From assembly GCF_015207455.1 (NCBI RefSeq), contig NZ_JADEWV010000040.1:1-40503 (forward strand): 40,503 bases of DNA, read 5' to 3'. A program made the position numbers and the translations under genes. How positions within the stretch are numbered: position 1 is the first letter of the stretch; each line of letters opens with the position of its first letter. Shown here one piece after another: positions 23,231-32,058 of this stretch. This DNA comes from Microcoleus sp. LEGE 07076 (GTDB lineage Bacteria > Cyanobacteriota > Cyanobacteriia > Cyanobacteriales > Microcoleaceae). A model generated the notes under the pieces. The model was not told the origin of the DNA. It saw nothing but the letters and a program-made list of their open reading frames with translations, and ran no database searches.

Positions 23231-23288
23231 GGCAATTGCTTCTTTTAATTTAGCGTAGTTTAGGGCGATCGGCTTTCAGAAAGTGAGT

Positions 23289-23385
23289 AATATCAATTCC
23301 TCTCTTCATCGTGCTGTATTCATTTCTCTCTGTGTTCTCTGTGTTCTAGATCCGGTTAAATCACCTGACGATGCAACCGGAAACG
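23289..23385. repeat. MITE-like family copy 3
   Basis: It starts AATATCAATTCCTCTCTTCATCG-type sequence, with a core of TGCTGTATTCATTTCTCTCT and GTGTTCTCTGTGTTCT, and ends GATGCAACCGGAAACG. The core matches the reverse complement of 36235-36343 closely. A 64-residue frame over it is regarded as non-coding. Confidence 0.75.
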
Positions 23386-23415
23386 CTCAAACTGTCGATC
23401 GCACTTCCCAAACAA

Positions 23416-23437
23416 TAAAAAACCCCCAACCGGGGGT
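23416..23437 (-). terminator. Rho-independent terminator of the ctaCDE operon
   Basis: Read on the minus strand, the stem ACCCCC / GGGGGT with the loop GGTT is followed directly by TTTTTTATTG. It lies 57 bases after the ctaE stop codon and faces the right way. Confidence 0.85.
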
Positions 23438-23493
23438 CTTAATTTTAGGTTGGACAGGCATCTTGCCTGCCAGCTAAGTATAAAAGCTTACGC

Positions 23494-24120
23494 TCAAAGC
23501 ACGTACAGCAACACAAACAAAACAATCCAAATCACATCGACAAAGTGCCAATAAATCTCAGTCGCTTCAATGCCGAAGTGGTGTTCGCTAGAATAATGAC
23601 CGGCCACGCGCGATCGCCAAACGACCCCAGCCATCAGCAGCACTCCAAACGTCACGTGCAAACCGTGAAAAGCAGTCAAAACGTAAAAGCAACTGGCGTA
23701 CAAATTAGTCGTCAAGCCGAACTCTAAATGAGTGTATTCGTAAACTTGACCGAACAAGAAAACCGCGCCCATAGCGATAGTCACGAGCAACCAATTTCGC
23801 ATACCCGCCGCATCATTCTTTTTGATTGCAGCATCCGCATTGTGAATCACAAAACTGCTAGCAATCAAAATTATCGTATTAATTCCCGGCAGCAATAACT
23901 CGCGATCGGGCGTACCTTCAGGCGGCCACATCGGGGCCATCGCCCGATAAATCAAATACGCGGCAAACATACCCATAAATATCATCCCTTCAGATCCCAA
24001 GAACACAAGTACGCCTAGCATTCTGTGGTCGGGATGTTCTTCGCCGTGGGCTTCTATTTCGGCGCTGTGGTGGTAATTTAGAGCCGTTTTTTCTGGATCG
24101 ATCGCTGGAATTTGTTGCAT
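23494..24120 (-). CDS. ctaE: Cytochrome c oxidase subunit III
   Basis: A 208-residue membrane protein with five predicted helices, the short form common in cyanobacterial aa3 oxidases. Typical blocks are LGSEGMIFMGMFAAYLIYRA, the loop with PGINTIILIASSFVIH, FYVLTAFHGLHVTFGVLLMA and the C-terminal EIYWHFVDVIWIVLFVLLYV. It belongs to the terminal oxidase reducing O2 to water. It is the last gene of ctaC-ctaD-ctaE, but the 342-base gap after ctaD is unusually long and filled with repeats. The ATG at 24120 is preceded by a polypyrimidine tract (GGAAGAA heptamers on the other strand) and no clear Shine-Dalgarno. A good terminator follows. Confidence 0.95.
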   Translation of the reverse strand: MQQIPAIDPEKTALNYHHSAEIEAHGEEHPDHRMLGVLVFLGSEGMIFMGMFAAYLIYRAMAPMWPPEGTPDRELLLPGINTIILIASSFVIHNADAAIKKNDAAGMRNWLLVTIAMGAVFLFGQVYEYTHLEFGLTTNLYASCFYVLTAFHGLHVTFGVLLMAGVVWRSRVAGHYSSEHHFGIEATEIYWHFVDVIWIVLFVLLYVL

Positions 24121-24135
24121 AATAAATTGTTAGTT

Positions 24136-24180
24136 GAAGGAAAAAAAGAAGAAGGAAGAAGGAAGAAGGAAGAAGGAAGA
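24136..24180. repeat. Heptamer STRR tract, GGAAGAA type
   Basis: Five to six copies of GGAAGAA, the same heptamer as at 8812-8896, and again lying just upstream of a minus-strand start codon (ctaE). Confidence 0.9.
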
Positions 24181-24237
24181 GAACATTAGTGCCAACAATT
24201 GCCTGAAAATCTTTGTATCTCTAGTTTATAGTCCAGG

Positions 24238-24361
24238 CTCGATCCCCCTAAATCCCCCTTAAGAAGGGGGACTTTGAGAGAGTGGACGGTTCCTGCCTTC
24301 TAAAGGAAGCTTTGAGTTCTTCTTGTCCCCCCCTTAAGAAGGGGGGTTAGGGGGGCTCGAG
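24238..24361. repeat. Nested G/C-rich palindrome, 124 bp
   Basis: The left arm CTCGATCCCCCTAAATCCCC (24238 on), ending CTTAAGAAGGGGGAC, pairs with the right arm at 24324-24361 (GTCCCCCCCTTAAGAAGGGG ... TTAGGGGGGCTCGAG). Each arm also folds on itself through CCCCCTTAAGAAGGGGG. The layout is similar to the element inside tsaB. Confidence 0.85.
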
Positions 24362-24413
24362 AGCTTAATCGTCAGACAGCAGATCGTTACTATGTTTGAC
24401 TTGTTTGTTGACA

Positions 24414-24468
24414 TTAATGACTAATCACTAATGACTGATGACTAATGACTAATCACTAATCACTAATT
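24414..24468. repeat. Heptamer STRR tract, CTAATGA/CTAATCA type
   Basis: About seven period-7 units (TTAATGA, CTAATCA, CTAATGA, CTGATGA, CTAATGA, CTAATCA, CTAATCA). The last units overlap the stop codon of ctaD. Confidence 0.9.
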
Positions 24469-26274
24469 GCCATCTTGACTTTCATCAGCAGGAGAATCAA
24501 TGTTAATCTCTGATTCAGGCTCGACCAAAGTTGCAGTACCGCCAAAGAAAGTGGAAGCTTGAGCCTCTGCAACCGGAATACCGCGTTTCTGGGCGCTGGC
24601 GCTGGCGATCGCATTTTCCCTCAACTTCAGCCTGAGACGTTCGCCAGTGTTCTGAATTTTTTCCATGCCATAATCGTAAGGCCCAGTTGCCAATACTGGT
24701 ATTCCTTCAAAATTTTCGATCGGCGGCGGCGAAGTTGTCATCCATTCCAAACTCAAAGCTTCCCAAGGATTGTCACCTGCTTTCGGGCCGTACCTCCAAC
24801 TCCAAATCACGTTAACAATAAACGGGATTGTCGAGACTGCCAGCATATAAGCGCCGATCGTACAAATGACGTTAATGGTAGTAAATTTTGGGTCGTACAT
24901 TGCTACCCGCCGAGGCATTCCTTGCAGGCCCAAAGCGTGCATCGGCAAGAAAGTTACAGTAAAGCCAATATACGTTAAAGCAAAGTGAACTCTGCCCCAA
25001 AATTCATTAAGCATCCGCCCCGTCATTTTGGGGAACCAGTGGTAAAAAGCAGCGTAAATTCCAAACACTGAGCCACCAAACAGCACGTAATGCAGGTGAG
25101 CGACGATAAAATAAGTATCGTGAACGTGAATGTCAAAAGGTACGGAAGCTACCATGATCCCGGTGATGCCGCCGAGGAGGAATGTTGAGATAAAACCCAT
25201 CCCAAATAACATCGCGCTGACGAGTCGGAGTTTGCCGCCCCAAATAGTTGCCAACCAGCTAAATATTTTAATCCCAGTGGGCACGGCGATGATCATAGTG
25301 GTGATCATGAAAAACATCCGCAGCCAGCCGGGAGTCCCGCTGGTAAACATATGGTGCGCCCACACGATCAAGCCTAAAAAGCTGATTGCGAGACTGGAAT
25401 AGGCGATCGCCAAATAACCAAAAATTGGCTTGCGCGAATGCACCGGCAAAACTTCTGAAATCACCCCAAAAAAGGGCATAATCATAATGTAAACTGCCGG
25501 GTGCGAATAAAACCAGAATAAATGCTGGTATACGATGGGGTCGCCGTTGCCTGTCGGGTTAAAAAATGCCGTTCCCGCTAACAAGTCAAACGACAGCAAA
25601 ATCAAAGCTGCCGCTAAAACTGGAGTAGCAATTAAAGTCAGCGCTGAAGTCGCAATCATCGCCCAGCAAAACAAAGGCATTTCATTGAGACTCATGCTCG
25701 GAACCCGCATCGTGAAAATGGTAACGGCAAAATTCACCGCCCCCAAAATCGAAGAAGTTCCCAGAATCAAAACGCTGAGAATCCAGATTTCTTCCCCGGC
25801 TTGAGCAGTAACTAAGCTCAAAGGCGGATAGGAAGTCCAACCAGCCTGCGGAGCTCCCACCAAAAAACTGCTCAACAGCAATACGCCGCCTACTGGAATC
25901 AACCAAAAGGCAACGGCGTTCAGCTTGGGAAATGCCATGTCTTTTGCCCCAATCATTAAGGGGATCAAAAAGTTAGCAAATCCAGCGCCCGCGGGTACGA
26001 TCCACAGAAAGATCATCACCGTAGCGTGAACGGTAAATAAACTGTTGTAGAGTTCGGGGGCGACAAAATCCGAGTCGGGGGTGGCGAGTTCGGTTCGCAC
26101 TATCGTTGCCATCACCCCGCCGATGAGATAGAAGACAAAAGTTGTAACTAGGTATTGAATACCGATGACTTTGTGGTCGGTATTAAAAGTGAAGTAGTCT
26201 CGCCAATGTCTGTCGGCCGGGGCTGTGCCGCGAGCCTCAAGGTTGGCAGTTTCTTGGAACTGTGCTTGTGTCAT
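24463..26274 (-). CDS. ctaD: Cytochrome c oxidase subunit I
   Basis: A 603-residue, 12-helix catalytic subunit carrying haem a, haem a3 and CuB. Signature segments are visible: the low-spin haem ligand region FTVHATVMIFLWIVPAGAGF, the CuB/cross-linked Tyr motif WFYSHPAVYIMIMPFFGVIS, the VWAHHMFTSG His pair and the haem-a3 region DTYFIVAHLHYVLFGG. The C-terminal tail (about 75 residues) is soluble and variable. It pumps protons and uses cytochrome c6 or plastocyanin as donor in cyanobacteria. It is 78 bases downstream of ctaC. The final codons and the TAG lie inside a heptamer tract. The start is an ATG at 26274. Confidence 0.97.
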   Translation of the reverse strand: MTQAQFQETANLEARGTAPADRHWRDYFTFNTDHKVIGIQYLVTTFVFYLIGGVMATIVRTELATPDSDFVAPELYNSLFTVHATVMIFLWIVPAGAGFANFLIPLMIGAKDMAFPKLNAVAFWLIPVGGVLLLSSFLVGAPQAGWTSYPPLSLVTAQAGEEIWILSVLILGTSSILGAVNFAVTIFTMRVPSMSLNEMPLFCWAMIATSALTLIATPVLAAALILLSFDLLAGTAFFNPTGNGDPIVYQHLFWFYSHPAVYIMIMPFFGVISEVLPVHSRKPIFGYLAIAYSSLAISFLGLIVWAHHMFTSGTPGWLRMFFMITTMIIAVPTGIKIFSWLATIWGGKLRLVSAMLFGMGFISTFLLGGITGIMVASVPFDIHVHDTYFIVAHLHYVLFGGSVFGIYAAFYHWFPKMTGRMLNEFWGRVHFALTYIGFTVTFLPMHALGLQGMPRRVAMYDPKFTTINVICTIGAYMLAVSTIPFIVNVIWSWRYGPKAGDNPWEALSLEWMTTSPPPIENFEGIPVLATGPYDYGMEKIQNTGERLRLKLRENAIASASAQKRGIPVAEAQASTFFGGTATLVEPESEINIDSPADESQDGN

Positions 26275-26313
26275 AGTTATTAGTCATTAGTTATTAGTCA
26301 TTAGTTATTAGCT
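26272..26313. repeat. Heptamer STRR tract, ATTAGTC/ATTAGTT type
   Basis: Five period-7 units between ctaC and ctaD, starting at the ctaD start codon. Confidence 0.85.
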
Positions 26314-26352
26314 TTGGAGCGAAGACCCAGTGCCAGGAACTAATGACTATTT

Positions 26353-27354
26353 TTAGTGATGAGTTGGGTGAAGTTGTTCTAGGGTTTCGGAATTAATTTT
26401 TATTTCTCTGACGTAGGGAGCTAAAAATTCTCCGTCTGACAATTCCCCGGGATTGACTGCAACTGCTTCCTCTAGGTTTTGAGTGCTAGCAATTTGCTGT
26501 TCTTTGAGCCAACCGTCGAAGTCTTCGGGCGTGTGAACGACTGCTACAGCTTTCATCGCTCCGTGATAAGCGCCGCACAATTCAGCGCAAACAATCCGGT
26601 ATTCGCCGACTTTAGTTGCGGTAAATCTCAGTTCGCTCGGCCGCCCTGGAATTGCATCTTGTTTGAGGCGAAATTCCGGCAGCCAAAATGCGTGCAGCAC
26701 GTCTTGGGCTGAGATATTTAGCTGCACGTCGCGGTTGACTGGCATATGCAGTTCGCCGGAACTAACGCCGCTTTCTGGATAGCTAAAAATCCAGGCGTAC
26801 TGCAAACCCATGACATTTACAACTAAGTCTGGTGCTTTGGCTTCATTTTCTGGGGAAGCGCCGACACCTAGAGCAATCCGTTTATCTGACGGAATTTGTG
26901 GGGTGTTTTGACCCATGTCTGAGAGTGTGGCTGCGATCGCACTTCCCCGCATTTTAGATTGCGATTGCATGGTGCCGTGGTCGTGATTGCCCATCGGATC
27001 GAGGCCTCCCATTGAGTTGTAAATCTCAAAACTGTAGACTCCGATTCCTAAAATAATCACTGCTGGGGCGGCTGTCCAAAGAATTTCTAAGGGAAAGTTA
27101 TCGTGCCACGGCGGCCCGTCTGTGTTGTCTCCTTTACGGCGGCGGTATTTAATTGCAGCAACGATCAGGATTCCATGAACCATGATAAATAGTCCTATGG
27201 AAATGGTCATCATTGTGTTGAAGAGTCCGTCTATCTTGGCTGCTTCATCAGAGGCGGCGATCGGCAGTAAACCGTGATTCTGCCCGTACCAGAGACTGAT
27301 CAGAGTCACTCCGATGCCGGCGAGCATGGTGAGGATGGAACTTGGAATGTTCAC
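26353..27354 (-). CDS. ctaC: Cytochrome c oxidase subunit II
   Basis: About 333 residues from a GTG at 27354, with AGAAGG seven bases upstream; the open frame runs on to a TTG at 27420, but NIPSSILTMLAG is the conserved start of cyanobacterial CtaC. Two transmembrane helices (about residues 5-25 and 45-70) are followed by a periplasmic cupredoxin domain. CuA ligands are visible: the His in DVLHAFWLPEF, the two Cys in CAELCGAYHGAM, and the His and Met in that same motif. A Met/His/Asp-rich insert (MGGLDPMGNHDHGTMQSQSK) sits after helix 2. First gene of the ctaCDE operon. Confidence 0.95.
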   Translation of the reverse strand: MNIPSSILTMLAGIGVTLISLWYGQNHGLLPIAASDEAAKIDGLFNTMMTISIGLFIMVHGILIVAAIKYRRRKGDNTDGPPWHDNFPLEILWTAAPAVIILGIGVYSFEIYNSMGGLDPMGNHDHGTMQSQSKMRGSAIAATLSDMGQNTPQIPSDKRIALGVGASPENEAKAPDLVVNVMGLQYAWIFSYPESGVSSGELHMPVNRDVQLNISAQDVLHAFWLPEFRLKQDAIPGRPSELRFTATKVGEYRIVCAELCGAYHGAMKAVAVVHTPEDFDGWLKEQQIASTQNLEEAVAVNPGELSDGEFLAPYVREIKINSETLEQLHPTHH

Positions 27355-27676
27355 GCTGGTACCTTCTAGTAACGACACTTCTTCGGTTGAACAATTAGGG
27401 AAGCGCCTCTGGGTTGTCAATTTTTAATTGTAATTGACATTTTGAGTGCCATCCCTATCTTAATGCTTACTTAAGGCTTGTACCATTTTCTATTTCTGAT
27501 TTTTGAGATTTTCGATTGGGGATGACTCATGCTCTAAGGGTTTGGAGCTGAGTTAAAGTTGCATTTTTTGGGAAACTCGTATTAGTATGTTTGAGCGATC
27601 GCTGGTTCGGATTAATACGGTCTATCTCCCTTGACAAAAATCAAAAAAAATGGTAATCAATTGGTGTTTGTTGCTA

Positions 27677-28441
27677 CTAAATTTGAGATTGTTTCTCAAA
27701 CACCATCAAATGCTGTTGGGGCAACATATCTTTTGTCTCTTTCCATACTAAACCGACGGCAGCCATTTCTTTTTTTACCTGCTGCTGCGTCATTTTGTGC
27801 AAACCTTTAATGGGAATCATTGGGTTTTCGCCCCGATACTCGATCGATACCGTGCGCCCTCCCGGCTTGAGTGCTTTGACAATTCCTTGCATCATTTCTC
27901 TAGGATATGCGAATTCGTGATAAGCATCCACCATCACAACTAAATCGACGCTGTTTTCCGGCAAGTTCGGATTGTCGATACTGCCCAAGACAGGCTCAAC
28001 GTTAGCAATATTTTTTTCTTGTTTGTTCAACTCAATAAAATTAATCATTTCCGGCTGCAGGTCAACCGCAAAAACCTTTCCTTCGGGAACTAAAGGAGCG
28101 ATCCGAAAGCTAAAATATCCGGTGCCTGCTCCAATATCTGCTACAATGTCAGTTGGTTTTAAATCGAGATTGTTGACTAATCGAGCAGATTTTTCTTCCA
28201 TGCCACGAGACGGTCTTTCCAGCCAACTAGCGCCTTCATATCCCATGACTCGGGCAATTTCTCTACCCATGTAAAATTTGCCTGTGCCGTCGGGATTGTG
28301 GACTGTTCGCTGCTGATAAATAATGTCACTTGGGGCGATGTTAGTTGCTGTGGCTGTTGTACAAGCGTTGAGGGGTAACAGTAAAATAATTGTCAGGATT
28401 ATTACTGTTAATTGTTTGATGAATGGTGCGGTCTTTGTCAC
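27677..28441 (-). CDS. SAM-dependent methyltransferase with lipoprotein signal
   Basis: A 254-residue protein. The N-terminus is a clear lipoprotein signal: a hydrophobic run (about 8-24) followed by LPLNAC with Cys27. The rest is a class I methyltransferase: motif I VADIGAGTGYFSFRIAP, acidic loop VFAVDLQPEM, DLVVMVDAYHEF and ALKPGGRTVSIEYRG. SAM is cytosolic, so export of such an enzyme would be puzzling; either the segment is an uncleaved inner-face anchor, or the domain has been recruited for another job. The substrate is unknown. The ATG at 28441 is chosen because it gives the full signal. The gene stands alone between ctaC and the carboxypeptidase gene. Confidence 0.87.
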   Translation of the reverse strand: MTKTAPFIKQLTVIILTIILLLPLNACTTATATNIAPSDIIYQQRTVHNPDGTGKFYMGREIARVMGYEGASWLERPSRGMEEKSARLVNNLDLKPTDIVADIGAGTGYFSFRIAPLVPEGKVFAVDLQPEMINFIELNKQEKNIANVEPVLGSIDNPNLPENSVDLVVMVDAYHEFAYPREMMQGIVKALKPGGRTVSIEYRGENPMIPIKGLHKMTQQQVKKEMAAVGLVWKETKDMLPQQHLMVFEKQSQI

Positions 28442-28652
28442 GATATTTTTGGGGTTTTATTTGAATGGCTTAAACTTTTGATTGATAAATTAACCGCAGA
28501 CAAAAGGCAGATTAATACAGATACACGCGGATAATTTCAATATTTTTTGTGTATTTGGTAATGAATTTGAGCGACTCATAAATTTTGTTTGTATTGGGCT
28601 TTTAGGCGATGCTTGTAAAACATTGAAATTACACAAATTAATTGACGGCGGA

Positions 28653-29672
28653 TTATGATAATTTGATTGTACCAGAATTTGCGTCGATTTCGACTTCTTT
28701 GCCGATCGGCAAAGTGAACTGTTCCCGAATGTGTCCCACCATTGAACCGTACCACGCGGGAATCTTCAAAGGGCGAATGTGGTCGGACAAGACTTGAGCT
28801 AAGGTGAGGGATTCTTGCGGTTTTTCGGCATCGCACTTGGTACACTGTCCGAAAATAAAACCGGATATGCGATCGAGAATGCCCGCTAATTTGAGCTGCG
28901 TCAACATTCGATCGATGCGATAAACTTCTTCTCCAACTTCTTCTACAAACAAAATACTCTTTTCCCACTCCGGCAAGTAAGCAGAACCTACCATTGCCGC
29001 GATTACTGATAAATTGCCTCCGATTAGTTTTCCCCTAGCTGTGCCGCGCCCGATTGTTTGAAATGGCACGCTTTGGGAGTTTTGCAGCGTCACGGGACCA
29101 CCGTCAAACAAAACTTTTTTGAGGTAATTTACTGTAAATGGACTCCAACTAGAGACACCTAAAGGGCCGTGAAAAGTAACTATATTAGTTTTAGCATAAA
29201 TCGCCAATAACAGCGCCGTAATATCGCTGAATCCGATAATTATTTTAGGATTGTTGCGGATAATATTGTAATCGAGGAGCGGCAAAATTCGGTTGCAGCC
29301 CCAGCCGCCCATCCCGGTAAAAATAGCTTGCACCTCGTCATCGGCAAAGGCGGTGTTGACATCGGCAGCGCGATCGGCATCCTTGCCTGCTAAATAGCCG
29401 TAGCGATCGTAAAAATGCTCTCCCAGTTTAACTTTTAAACCCAGGTTATCGAGAACTTTAAAAAATGGCTGGACTTCTTTTTCGTAGTTAAAAGCAGCAG
29501 GATTGATTAAGGCTACTGTATCGCCGATTTGCAGGCGGCGCGGCTCGATCGCACTTTTGGCAGATAGGTTGGTTTGGGCGATCCTCTTCAAAGGATTCGC
29601 CAACGGCAAAAGTAAAGTGCCAATAGCAGTCAGCCCAAAAGTTCCGATCGCATAGCGGCGGGGGAGATTCAT
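28653..29672 (-). CDS. S66-family LD-carboxypeptidase (LdcA-like), probably exported
   Basis: A 339-residue peptidase that trims muropeptides (L,D-carboxypeptidase, MEROPS S66). The nucleophile Ser lies in IIIGFSDITALLLAIY, the Glu in ILFVEEVGEEVYRIDRML and the His in YGSMVGHIREQFTLPIG, the usual Ser-Glu-His triad. The N-terminus MNLPRRYAIGTFGLTAIGT resembles a twin-arginine signal, whereas E. coli LdcA is cytosolic. If the signal is real, it acts on peptidoglycan in the periplasm. The start codon at 29672 sits at the edge of a MITE-like repeat, so the promoter probably lies in or beyond the repeat. Confidence 0.88.
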   Translation of the reverse strand: MNLPRRYAIGTFGLTAIGTLLLPLANPLKRIAQTNLSAKSAIEPRRLQIGDTVALINPAAFNYEKEVQPFFKVLDNLGLKVKLGEHFYDRYGYLAGKDADRAADVNTAFADDEVQAIFTGMGGWGCNRILPLLDYNIIRNNPKIIIGFSDITALLLAIYAKTNIVTFHGPLGVSSWSPFTVNYLKKVLFDGGPVTLQNSQSVPFQTIGRGTARGKLIGGNLSVIAAMVGSAYLPEWEKSILFVEEVGEEVYRIDRMLTQLKLAGILDRISGFIFGQCTKCDAEKPQESLTLAQVLSDHIRPLKIPAWYGSMVGHIREQFTLPIGKEVEIDANSGTIKLS

Positions 29673-29802
29673 ATAGCAATCCTCGCATCAGTTGTACAAA
29701 TATGTAGGGGTAGTGCCCCCGTACCTACCCCCACGGATGGGGGCAACTGCGGGGGGGAATTGCCCCTCAAATAAATTATACAATTCCTGACCGATCGCTA
29801 TA
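29672..29802. repeat. MITE-like element, TATAGC ends
   Basis: 131 bases with imperfect inverted ends (TATAGCAATCCT and its counterpart reading TATAGCGATCGG on the other strand; inner TTGTACAA versus TTGTATAA). The interior is a set of small G/C-rich hairpins (GTAGGGGTAGTGCCCCC, TACCCCCACGGATGGGGGC). It abuts the start codon of the LD-carboxypeptidase gene. Confidence 0.65.
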
Positions 29803-30098
29803 GTTGTTACATCTTTTTTCAATAAAATGAGGTATAGGTTGAGATTGAATAATTTTAGATTGGGGGAGTGACGGATTGAGGAATTGTTAATTAATTGGTA
29901 AATAGTTTACTTGCTGGAAAAATAATCTATAGCGGTTCTCAGTTAGGTGTGAGGTATGCCCACCCAGGCCGGTTTGGCCGCTAGGGCCAGTTTGGCCGCT
30001 AGGGTACCTCATCTTTCACAAAGAAATGCCATAAATGATTTGTGATATAATTGTCTAGAAAAAATTCTGTCAGATCGGTTGAAAATTGCCAGTTTAAC
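29803..30098. other. Leader region of the carotenoid oxygenase gene
   Basis: 296 bases, AT-rich, with no gene seen. It holds a TGAGGTA / TACCTCA inverted pair (29950-30011) enclosing two copies of GTTTGGCCGCTAGGG (29972-29986 and 29990-30004, spacing 18). Confidence 0.5.
29950..30011. repeat. Inverted pair enclosing an 18-bp tandem duplication
   Basis: TGAGGTA (29950-29956) and TACCTCA (30005-30011) bracket GTTTGGCCGCTAGGG repeated at 18-base spacing. Each unit contains the palindrome TGGCCG/CGGCCA-like core. Confidence 0.7.
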
Positions 30099-31532
30099 AT
30101 GAAAACAGACACCAAAATCTCAGCTCAAAAATCTTGGGCTAAAGCTTTAGCCCATCCTGCTGCGGAGTTTCCGCTGACTCAGCTATCGGTTAAAAGCGGT
30201 AAAATTCCCGAAGGATTGCGCGGCACTCTCTACCGCAACGGGCCCGGACGTTTGGAACGAGGCGGCAAAACTGCGGGACACTGGTTTGACGGCGACGGTG
30301 CAATTTTGGCAGTACATTTTACCGATGTCGGTGCTGCTGCTGTTTATCGTTACGTACAAACTGCGGGATATCAAGCTGAAGAAAAAGCTAATAAATTTCT
30401 CTACACTAATTACGGAATGATAGCACCGGGGCCTGCGTGGTTGCGGTGGACTAAATCTGTTAAAAATGCCGCCAATACTTCAGTTTTAGCTTTGCCCGAT
30501 CGCCTTTTGGCATTATGGGAAGGCGGCCCGCCTCACAGCCTTGATTTGCAAACTCTGGAAACTATTGGAATCGATAATTTAGGAAATTTACAAGGGGAAT
30601 TTACTTATTCGGCTCACTACAAGCGCGACCCGCTTACAGGGAATATTTTTAACTTTGGAATTACTCCGCGTCCGATTCCTAAATTGAATATATATAAGAG
30701 CGATCGTACAGGCACAATCGTCCAAAAAGCTACTATTCCTTTAGAGGGAATTGCTTTGTTGCACGATTTTGTGTTAGCGGGAAAGTATCTGATATTTTTG
30801 ATCCCGCCGGTGCGACTCAATCTGGTGCCAGTCTTAGCCGGAATCAGCTCTTACGGCGATTCGTTTGAGTGGAAACCGGAGTTGGGAACGCAGGTTTTGG
30901 TTTTTGATGCGGAAACTCTATCTTTAGTTAGTCGCAGCGAAGCCCAGCCTTGGTATCAGTGGCATTTTGCTAACGGTTTTGTCAAAAAAGATGGTTCTGT
31001 GGCGATAGATTTAGTCCGCTTTTGTGACTTTAGAAGCAATCAGCGATTGAAAGAAGTCGCAACAGGTGAAACTCGCACCGATGCGGAAGGTTCTCTGTGG
31101 CGGCTATGTTTAAATCCTGAAACTGCCGAGGTGATATCAGCCGAAGAATTGCTGGATAAACCTTGCGAATTTCCCAGCGTACCTGCTTCCGAAATAGGGC
31201 AAGAGTCGCGGTACATTTATCTGGCAATGTACCGTCCGGGATCGGATATTGTGGCGGAACGTTACGAGGCGATCGCCCGTTTGGACACGCAAACGGGCAA
31301 TCTCACAATTGCCGACTGCGGGGAAAATCGCTATCCCACAGAACCAATCTACGTTCCAGATATTTCGTCAGACAAAGGTTGGATAATCACAGTTATTTAC
31401 GATGGGAATTCTGATAAAAGCGAAGTCTGGATATTTGACAGTGAAGGGCTAGACAGCCCTCCTATTTGTCAGCTAGAATTGCCCGGTGTCATACCTTTGA
31501 GCTTTCACGGTACTTGGAAATCCGCCGTCTGA
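30099..31532 (+). CDS. Carotenoid oxygenase (RPE65/CCD family)
   Basis: About 477 residues from the ATG at 30099; the upstream TTG at 30051 would add a 16-residue lead that is not family-like. A seven-bladed beta-propeller iron enzyme that cleaves carotenoids or apocarotenoids. The N-terminal block IPEGLRGTLYRNGPGRLERG and GHWFDGDGAI is typical, and the four iron-binding histidines can be placed in TYSAHYKRD, LLHDFVLA, QWHFANGF and the C-terminal LSFHGTW. The closest studied cyanobacterial relatives are apocarotenoid oxygenases that yield retinal; the exact substrate here is inferred. Possible supply of retinal cannot be linked to a rhodopsin in this window. Confidence 0.95.
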   Translation: MKTDTKISAQKSWAKALAHPAAEFPLTQLSVKSGKIPEGLRGTLYRNGPGRLERGGKTAGHWFDGDGAILAVHFTDVGAAAVYRYVQTAGYQAEEKANKFLYTNYGMIAPGPAWLRWTKSVKNAANTSVLALPDRLLALWEGGPPHSLDLQTLETIGIDNLGNLQGEFTYSAHYKRDPLTGNIFNFGITPRPIPKLNIYKSDRTGTIVQKATIPLEGIALLHDFVLAGKYLIFLIPPVRLNLVPVLAGISSYGDSFEWKPELGTQVLVFDAETLSLVSRSEAQPWYQWHFANGFVKKDGSVAIDLVRFCDFRSNQRLKEVATGETRTDAEGSLWRLCLNPETAEVISAEELLDKPCEFPSVPASEIGQESRYIYLAMYRPGSDIVAERYEAIARLDTQTGNLTIADCGENRYPTEPIYVPDISSDKGWIITVIYDGNSDKSEVWIFDSEGLDSPPICQLELPGVIPLSFHGTWKSAV

Positions 31533-32058
31533 GAAGATGGTAAAGAAGTGTTGCGGAAGATTTATTAAAAATTGTTGCCGCTTCTCTGTCAAGTTGTTAA
31601 GCTGTGTGTAGAGATGAAAAACTCATATCTAGGAGGTATGTGATTGATGCTCTATATTACCCAACAATTCCCGGCGAATATAATTCGCGCCGGCAGAAAC
31701 AAAGTGCGCGCGGACTAAAGAAACAGGGGAATTGAGCAAACCAAATTCGGTAAGATTTCTTACCTTGTTTTTTGCTATCAGGTTTGTCTGCATGAGTAAG
31801 GTATAGTAGCCAGATTTCTGGCAAATTTCTGACAAACCAAAAGTTTACAGGACTTATGCACAAACTCTATTTGTATGGTTCGCCCACAAGCACCTTACAG
31901 AAATACCACATCGAAGGATTTTTTGCGTAAGTCACGGTTTAGTTCAACTCACGCGCACGCTGGCGATTCAAAAGTTTTGAGTTAACTCCACAAAATTCAT
32001 AACTCGCAACTTATAACTCCGTGCGCGGTGAGCACTTCAAATCCAGAGGGTTTTATCT
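31533..32058. other. Intergenic region with an AGGAGG-preceded mini-frame and repeat-like DNA
   Basis: 526 bases. AGGAGG at 31631-31636 precedes several very short frames (23-32 residues) running into TAAAGAAACAGGGGAATTGA; these overlap a sequence resembling the dispersed 'CGGCGAATATAATTCGCGCC ... GTGCGCGCGGACTAAAGAAAC' repeat, so I do not call a gene. The rest (31800-32050) is unremarkable leader for the SDR gene. Confidence 0.5.

Larger units (their letters stand above)
24121..24462. other. Repeat-packed gap between ctaD and ctaE
   Basis: It contains, from ctaE outward, a GGAAGAA heptamer tract (24136-24180), a unique stretch, a nested G/C-rich palindrome (24238-24361) and an ACTAATG heptamer tract (24414-24468) that runs into the ctaD stop codon. 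No gene is seen. Confidence 0.8.

Noticed and set aside
23283-23477. 64-residue plus-strand frame with Cys-rich middle (SLCVLCVLDPV)
   Set aside because: The Cys-rich look comes from translating the CTCTGTGTTCT repeat, and the frame runs through the ctaE terminator.
31631-31740. AGGAGG followed by 23- and 32-residue frames
   Set aside because: The good ribosome-binding-like site is tempting, but the frames read a palindromic dispersed repeat and are very short.
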